Shown here piece after piece: positions 12,673 to 17,163 of a stretch of DNA of 17,163 bases. Origin of the DNA: an uncultured Flavihumibacter sp. (GTDB lineage Bacteria; Bacteroidota; Bacteroidia; Chitinophagales; Chitinophagaceae); the NCBI GenBank assembly GCA_946481605.1, contig CAMLPA010000017.1, positions 1-17,163 on the forward strand, written 5' to 3'. Each line of letters begins with the position of its first letter. Positions within the stretch are counted from its first letter, which is position 1. A program made the translations under genes and the position numbers. Under the pieces are notes generated by a model. That model was not told where the DNA came from, did not search any database, and worked only from the letters and a program-made list of their open reading frames with translations.

Positions 12673-15504
12673 ATGAGCAAGAAACTTTTTCTACTGGACG
12701 CACTCGCGCTGATCTATCGCGCCTATTATGCACTGATACGCAATCCGAGAATTACTTCTTCCGGCAGAAACACGAACGCGCAGTTCGGTTTCACCAGCAC
12801 CATATACGACCTCATTAACAAAGAGAAGCCCACCCACATGGCGGTTTGCTTCGATACTGAAGCGCCCACCGAACGCCATACCGGCTTTATCGACTATAAG
12901 GCCAACCGACAGGAAGCCCCAGAAGACCTGATCTCCGCGCTGCCCGATATCAAAAAGATTATCCGCGGCTTCAATATTCCTGTGATGGAACTCGACGGGT
13001 ATGAAGCTGATGACGTGATCGGTGCGCTCGCCAAACAGGCCGAGAAGGAAGGATACGAAGTGTTTATGGTAACGCCGGATAAAGATTACGGGCAACTGGT
13101 CTCAGAAAACATAAGGATTTATAAACCCCCATACCAGGGCGGCAAAGAAGAAATTCTCGGTCCCAAAGAAGTGTGTGAAAAATGGAACATCAAGGATGTT
13201 TCTCAGGTCATCGATATCCTCGGGTTGATGGGCGATGCCGTGGATAATATTCCCGGTATCCCGGGTGTAGGGGAAAAAACTGCGGCGAAACTCCTCGCGG
13301 AATACGGAACCCTGGAAAATGTACTCGCCAATGCGGACGGCATCAAGGGCGCTCTCGGTGAAAAAGTACGCAATGGTAAGGAGCTCGCTGTAATGAGCAA
13401 ACAACTGGCCACTATTATCACAGAGCTGCCGGTAGCATTTCATGAAGAAGATTTCAGGCTGAAAGAGTGGAACACGGAAGCATTGGTGGAAGCATTCACT
13501 GAGCTGGAATTCAAAACACTGGGAAAAAGAATTTTAGGTGAAGGGTTTAATGTGTTCAGCGCCGCGCCAGAAGGTGTACAGACTGATCTCTTCGGAAACG
13601 CGGTAGCCGCGCCCAAATCCGTAAAAGCTGCGCCGAAAGAAGCAGAAGTGGAAGAGACAGAAGCGGAACCCAACCTTTTCTCCGAAAAAAACATCTCCAA
13701 TACCCCCCACAATTATACACTTGTAGAAGGAACGGAAGCGATCCAATCGCTGGTGGAAACTTTATTGAAAGAACCTGAAATCTGTTTTGATACGGAAACC
13801 ACCGGAACCGATGCCAACGATGTGGAAATGGTGGGCATGAGCTTCGCCATTAAACAGGGAGAAGCATGGTATGTGCCCACTCCGCCAGACCAGGAAAAAA
13901 CACTGGAGATTATCCGTCTTTTTACCCCGCTCTGGGAGCGAAAAGACGTTACCTGGGTAGGGCAAAACCTCAAATACGATATGCTGGTGCTGAAGTGGTA
14001 TGGCATTGTATGGAAGGGAAACATTTTTGATACCATGCTGGCCCACTACCTCATAGAACCAGAGGGTAGAAGAAGCATGGACCTGCTGAGCGCCCAGTTC
14101 CTGGGATACGAGCCTATTCCCATCGAGGACCTCATCGGCAAGAAAGGAAAGAACCAGGGCAATATGCGCGATGTGGAACCTGAAAAAATCAAGGAATACG
14201 CCGCCGAAGACGCCGACATCACGCTGCAACTCAAACATGTATTCGTGCCCCTGCTCAAAAAGAAGGAGGTGGAGAATGTTTTCTTTAAAGTGGAAAACCC
14301 TTTGGTGGAAGTGCTCACCAACATGGAATATGAAGGGGTAAAAATTGATGTAAACTTTCTTTCAGAATATTCCGGCACGCTTGAAAAGCAGGCTAAAGAA
14401 CACGAAGAGGCTGTATATGAACAGGCGGGCGTTCGCTTTAACCTGGCTTCCCCCAAACAACTCGGGGAAGTGCTGTTCGAAAAACTGAAGCTGGATCCCA
14501 AAGCTAAAAAAACAAAGACCGGTCAATACGCGACGGGAGAAGATGTGTTGTTGAAACTTGCTGCGCAGAACAAGATTGTGGACGATATCCTGGCGTTCCG
14601 GGAACTCACTAAATTGAAATCTACTTATGTAGATGCGCTCCCGTTGATGATCAACCGGAAAACCGGTCGCGTGCACACCAGTTACGCGCAGGCCGTGGCT
14701 GTTACCGGAAGACTATCCAGCAACAATCCAAACCTCCAGAACATACCCATCCGCACCAACCGCGGCAGGGAAATCAGGAAGGCGTTCATCCCCCGCGATG
14801 AAAGCAGGGTATTGCTGAGCGCCGATTATTCCCAGATAGAACTGCGCATTGTTGCAGCCATCAGCGGCGATCCCAATATGTGTGAAGCGTTCCGCTCCGG
14901 CAAAGACATCCACACCGCCACCGCCGCCAAAGTGTACAACGTAGAGGAGTCGGAGGTAACAAAGGAAATGCGGTACAAGGCGAAAAGCGTGAACTTCGGC
15001 ATCATCTACGGACAGGGCGCTTTCGGCCTGGCCGAAAACCTCGGCATCAGCCGTTCCGAAGCCAAACAGATCATCGACAACTACAAACTTCAGTTCCCCT
15101 TCATCGAAAAATACATGGACGACCAGAAAAATTTCGCGAAGGAAAACGGTTATGTACAAACGCTGATGGGCAGGAAACGCTGGCTGAAAGACATCAACTC
15201 GGCCAACTTCACCGTGCGTGGCTTCGCGGAGCGCAACGCCATCAACTCACCTATTCAGGGAACCGCTGCCGATATGATCAAGCTGGCGATGATAAAAATC
15301 CACGAACGCTTCCAACAGGAAGGTTATGTTTCCAGGATGATTCTCCAGGTACACGATGAATTGGTTTTTGATGCCGTTAAAGAAGAGGTGGACATTATCC
15401 GTCCCGTAATCCTGGATTGTATGCGTTCGGCCCTGGCATTGCCACACGAAGTTCCGGTGGAAGCCGAACTGGGTATGGGACAGAACTGGCTGGAGGCGCA
15501 TTAA
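12673..15504 (+). CDS. polA: DNA polymerase I
   Basis: Removes RNA primers and fills gaps in replication and excision repair (including after UvrABC). 943 residues, three domains. The 5'-3' exonuclease (about 1-290) has LFLLDALALIYRAYYAL, VCFDTEAPTERH, DGYEADDVIGALA, VTPDKDYGQLV and the helix-hairpin-helix DNIPGIPGVGEKTAAKLL. After an acidic Lys/Ala/Glu-rich linker (about 300-345) comes a 3'-5' exonuclease with intact metal ligands: D373-x-E375 (FDTETTG), NLKYD, and Y509-x-x-x-D513, so proofreading should work. The polymerase domain carries motif A (D718 in DYSQIELR), motif B (R767, K771, F775, Y779 in K-S-V-N-F-G-I-I-Y-G) and motif C (QVHDE, 892-896, D895). F775 matches E. coli F762, the residue that favours discrimination against dideoxynucleotides. 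Its stop overlaps the convergent lrp-type gene by 4 bp. Confidence 0.98.
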   Translation: MSKKLFLLDALALIYRAYYALIRNPRITSSGRNTNAQFGFTSTIYDLINKEKPTHMAVCFDTEAPTERHTGFIDYKANRQEAPEDLISALPDIKKIIRGFNIPVMELDGYEADDVIGALAKQAEKEGYEVFMVTPDKDYGQLVSENIRIYKPPYQGGKEEILGPKEVCEKWNIKDVSQVIDILGLMGDAVDNIPGIPGVGEKTAAKLLAEYGTLENVLANADGIKGALGEKVRNGKELAVMSKQLATIITELPVAFHEEDFRLKEWNTEALVEAFTELEFKTLGKRILGEGFNVFSAAPEGVQTDLFGNAVAAPKSVKAAPKEAEVEETEAEPNLFSEKNISNTPHNYTLVEGTEAIQSLVETLLKEPEICFDTETTGTDANDVEMVGMSFAIKQGEAWYVPTPPDQEKTLEIIRLFTPLWERKDVTWVGQNLKYDMLVLKWYGIVWKGNIFDTMLAHYLIEPEGRRSMDLLSAQFLGYEPIPIEDLIGKKGKNQGNMRDVEPEKIKEYAAEDADITLQLKHVFVPLLKKKEVENVFFKVENPLVEVLTNMEYEGVKIDVNFLSEYSGTLEKQAKEHEEAVYEQAGVRFNLASPKQLGEVLFEKLKLDPKAKKTKTGQYATGEDVLLKLAAQNKIVDDILAFRELTKLKSTYVDALPLMINRKTGRVHTSYAQAVAVTGRLSSNNPNLQNIPIRTNRGREIRKAFIPRDESRVLLSADYSQIELRIVAAISGDPNMCEAFRSGKDIHTATAAKVYNVEESEVTKEMRYKAKSVNFGIIYGQGAFGLAENLGISRSEAKQIIDNYKLQFPFIEKYMDDQKNFAKENGYVQTLMGRKRWLKDINSANFTVRGFAERNAINSPIQGTAADMIKLAMIKIHERFQQEGYVSRMILQVHDELVFDAVKEEVDIIRPVILDCMRSALALPHEVPVEAELGMGQNWLEAH

Positions 15505-15965
15505 ACCAGCGGGAGCGCCGTTTCCCGCTTCACTTCTTTCATTTCAAAACAACTTTGTACCTGCCGGATATTCGGGAGGGGGGCGAGTTTTTGTTCCAGG
15601 AAACTGTTGTAAGCGGCAAGGTCGGGCATTACCACTTTCAGCATGTAATCGAAATTGCCGGAGAGGCGGCTGATTTCCGTTACTTCGCGCAGCGCTCCTG
15701 CGCTTTCCTCGAAGGCGCGGGCCAGTTCCGAAGAATGTTCTTTCAGGTTGATCAGGCAGAGGGCGCTCACATTCAAACCCACCTTCTCCCTGCTCACTAA
15801 CATCACCTGTTTCTGAACGATGCCCTCCTTTTTGAGCCGGCTGATGCGGTCGTAGGTGGGAGATACCGTAAGGCCGATGATACCCGCAATAGCTTTAACG
15901 CTCAGGGTGGCATCTTCCTGTAACAATTCAAGGATACGCTTATCGGTGGCATCAAGTAGCTCCAT
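15501..15965 (-). CDS. Lrp/AsnC-family transcriptional regulator
   Basis: 154 residues. The N-terminal winged helix-turn-helix (about 5-55: LDATDKRILELLQEDATLSVKAIAGIIGLTVSPTYDRISRLKKEGIV) is followed by the ligand-binding RAM domain (about 66-143; conserved GNFDYMLKV at 103-111, a site of amino-acid binding in relatives). Such proteins form octameric or larger assemblies and sense amino acids. It is divergent from a histidine-decarboxylase-family gene with a 122-bp intergenic region that holds repeated CCGGAA and short palindromes, so it likely regulates itself and that enzyme, probably in response to an amino acid (inference). Its 3' end overlaps polA by 4 bp tail-to-tail. Start ATG 15965 gives the usual ME-L-D-x-x-D-x-x-I-L N-terminus. 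Confidence 0.92.
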   Translation of the reverse strand: MELLDATDKRILELLQEDATLSVKAIAGIIGLTVSPTYDRISRLKKEGIVQKQVMLVSREKVGLNVSALCLINLKEHSSELARAFEESAGALREVTEISRLSGNFDYMLKVVMPDLAAYNSFLEQKLAPLPNIRQVQSCFEMKEVKRETALPLV

Positions 15966-15983
15966 AATCCGGTGTTAGAACCG

Positions 15984-15991
15984 CAAAATTC
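15984..15991 (-). promoter_or_regulatory. Candidate -7 box of the lrp-type gene
   Basis: On the minus strand this reads GAATTTTG, 7 of 8 matches to TAnnTTTG, 18 nt before the ATG. It abuts the TTCCGGAA palindrome at 15989-15996, so a protein bound there would cover the promoter. Confidence 0.3.
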
Positions 15992-16042
15992 CGGAAATTC
16001 CCTCATAAAACCGGAATCATTCCTCTTGCTGTGTTGCCGGAA
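15989..16042. promoter_or_regulatory. Cluster of CCGGAA repeats and short palindromes between divergent lrp-type and decarboxylase genes
   Basis: CCGGAA occurs three times on the plus strand (15991-15996, 16011-16016, 16037-16042), 20 and 26 nt apart, i.e. close to whole helical turns for the first pair. The first is part of the palindrome TTCCGGAA (15989-15996) and the second leads into the palindrome GGAAT-C-ATTCC (16013-16023). Clustered, helically phased sites are typical of Lrp-type regulators that wrap DNA. Operator role is inferred. Confidence 0.45.
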
Positions 16043-16064
16043 ACATTACCCGCGATGTGCGGCT

Positions 16065-16072
16065 TACTTTTG
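16065..16072 (+). promoter_or_regulatory. -7 box (TACTTTTG) of the decarboxylase gene
   Basis: Exact match to TAnnTTTG, 15 nt before the ATG at 16088. No TTG at -33; the third CCGGAA (16037-16042) occupies roughly that position, fitting control by a bound regulator. Confidence 0.45.
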
Positions 16073-16087
16073 CTTCAAATTCCTTTT

Positions 16088-17163
16088 ATGCCGCAATTAC
16101 AGGAGCAGGACCGTGCCGTACTGCATCAATATATGGATCAGTTGGTGGAAAGAAGCTATTCGATGCTGGGCTATCCCTGCGCCCGCGATTTCGACTATTC
16201 CGAATTGTACCCCACCCTCCGTTACCAACTGAACAATATTGGTGACCCCTGGGTTCCTTCTACCTGCGCCCTTCATTCGAGAGAAATGGAACAGGAAGTG
16301 GTGGACTTCTTCGCCCGGTTGTTCCGCGCCCCGGAACAGAACTACTGGGGCTACGTGACCAATGGCGGAACTGAAGGCAACCTTTACGCACTGTACCTTG
16401 CCCGGGAACTGTATCCACAGGCGATGGTATATTATTCAGCGGCATCCCATTACAGCATTCAGAAAAACCTGCACCTGCTCAATATGGAAAGCATCGTCAT
16501 CAAAACCGATGCCCGTGGCGAAATGGACTACAGCGACCTGGAACATACCGTTGCACAGAACAGGCACCGCCCGGCCATTGTGCTGGCCAATATCGGCACC
16601 ACCATGACCGAAGCCCGTGATAATGTTGCCCATATCCGTTCTATCCTTCAAAGCCTCGCCTTGCGCAGCTTTTACATCCACAGCGATGCAGCCCTCGCCG
16701 GCACCTACACCGCGCTCCTGGAGCCGCATCATCCTTTTGATTTCGCCGATGGCGCCGATAGCATCGCCATCAGCGGACACAAGTTTATCGGTTCCCCCTT
16801 GCCCTGTGGTGTGGTGGTGGTGAAGAAAAATTACAAGGAAAGAATTGGCCAGTTGGTGCCCTACATCGGAACACTGGATACCACCATAACCGGCTCCCGC
16901 AGTGGCCACGCCCCTTTATTTTTGTGGTACGCCATTAAAAAATACGGCATCGAAGGCTTTCGCGAACGCGCTTTGCGCAGCCTTGAACTGGCGGATTATA
17001 CGGAGCGAAAATTACACGAAATGGGCTGGAAGGCCTGGCGGTTCCCCCAATCGCTTACAGTTGTAATCGAAAAACCTTCCGAAGAGATCATCCGCAAATG
17101 GCAACTCGCCACACAAGGCAACCAATCGCACATCATCTGTATGCCGGGCGTACAACGTGAACA
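16088..17163 (+). CDS. PLP-dependent amino-acid decarboxylase, histidine decarboxylase family (3' end outside window)
   Basis: The frame runs from ATG 16088 to the window edge: 358 residues, about 20 short of the roughly 380 usual for bacterial PLP histidine decarboxylases. Group II decarboxylase fold: LGYPCARDFDY (27-37), LNNIGDPW (48-55), YWGYVTNGGTEGNLYALYLARE (86-107), H121 in SHYS (stacks on PLP in relatives), ANIGTTM (167-173), HSDAALAG (198-205, Asp binding the PLP nitrogen), SGHKFIGSPLPCG (229-241) with K232 the Schiff-base lysine, and TITGSRSGHAPLFLW (266-280). These match the Morganella / Acinetobacter-type histidine decarboxylases very closely (from memory), so histidine to histamine is the first guess; the related plant serine decarboxylases show that the substrate can differ. 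Divergent from an Lrp-type regulator, which may control it. Confidence 0.88.
   Translation, partial: MPQLQEQDRAVLHQYMDQLVERSYSMLGYPCARDFDYSELYPTLRYQLNNIGDPWVPSTCALHSREMEQEVVDFFARLFRAPEQNYWGYVTNGGTEGNLYALYLARELYPQAMVYYSAASHYSIQKNLHLLNMESIVIKTDARGEMDYSDLEHTVAQNRHRPAIVLANIGTTMTEARDNVAHIRSILQSLALRSFYIHSDAALAGTYTALLEPHHPFDFADGADSIAISGHKFIGSPLPCGVVVVKKNYKERIGQLVPYIGTLDTTITGSRSGHAPLFLWYAIKKYGIEGFRERALRSLELADYTERKLHEMGWKAWRFPQSLTVVIEKPSEEIIRKWQLATQGNQSHIICMPGVQRE

Noticed and set aside
13762..14238. Minus-strand ORF of 158 codons inside polA
   Set aside because: Antisense to the proofreading domain, which is fully conserved on the plus strand.
1..17163. CRISPR array, insertion sequence, tRNA or rRNA
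   Set aside because: No regular direct repeats, transposase-like ORF, terminal repeats, or RNA-gene signature sequences were seen.

Overview
The window looks like chromosome of a member of Bacteroidota, most probably a Chitinophagaceae-type soil or freshwater bacterium. Reasons: no gene has a convincing Shine-Dalgarno sequence at the usual spacing; many starts are preceded by the Bacteroidota -7 promoter box TAnnTTTG; and the families present (bacterial GH3-like protein, DUF4136 and ThuA lipoproteins, DUF1080 protein, small outer-membrane barrel) are typical of that phylum. GC content is about one half by eye. No tRNA, rRNA, insertion sequence, prophage or CRISPR array is visible.

Left part (1-3518): the 3' end of a GH3-like gene overlaps an arabinose-5-phosphate isomerase gene (kdsD) by 4 bp. 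A mannose-1-phosphate guanylyltransferase gene (manC) and an AraC-type regulator gene follow. KdsD and ManC make precursors of surface glycans (Kdo and GDP-mannose). A short non-coding stretch with a promoter-like box and an intrinsic terminator closes this block.

Centre-left (3517-8468): a minus-strand pair (GDPD lipoprotein, then a methionine-type aminotransferase, 1 nt apart) is divergent from a plus-strand pair (ThuA-like lipoprotein, then DUF1080 protein) that probably handles oxidised sugars in the periplasm. A bidirectional terminator separates the latter from a minus-strand DUF4136 lipoprotein / beta-barrel operon.

Centre-right (8598-15504): the DNA repair genes uvrB and polA flank a roughly 2-kb accessory-looking insert. 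The insert holds a type II toxin-antitoxin pair (addiction-module antitoxin and RelE/ParE-like toxin), a solitary ParA-type ATPase with a perfect 9+2+9 palindrome just upstream, and a small secreted or membrane-anchored peptide gene with its own promoter and terminator.

Right end (15501-17163): an Lrp/AsnC regulator gene, tail-to-tail with polA and overlapping it by 4 bp, is divergent from a PLP-dependent histidine-decarboxylase-family gene that runs off the window. The intergenic region carries three CCGGAA repeats and two small palindromes, so this looks like a local regulator-enzyme pair.

Nothing here amounts to a clearly new multi-gene system. The best leads are the Lrp/decarboxylase control region, the palindrome before the solitary parA, the repeated placement of -7 boxes 4-6 nt before start codons (implying leaderless mRNAs), and a possible small RNA after the araC gene.
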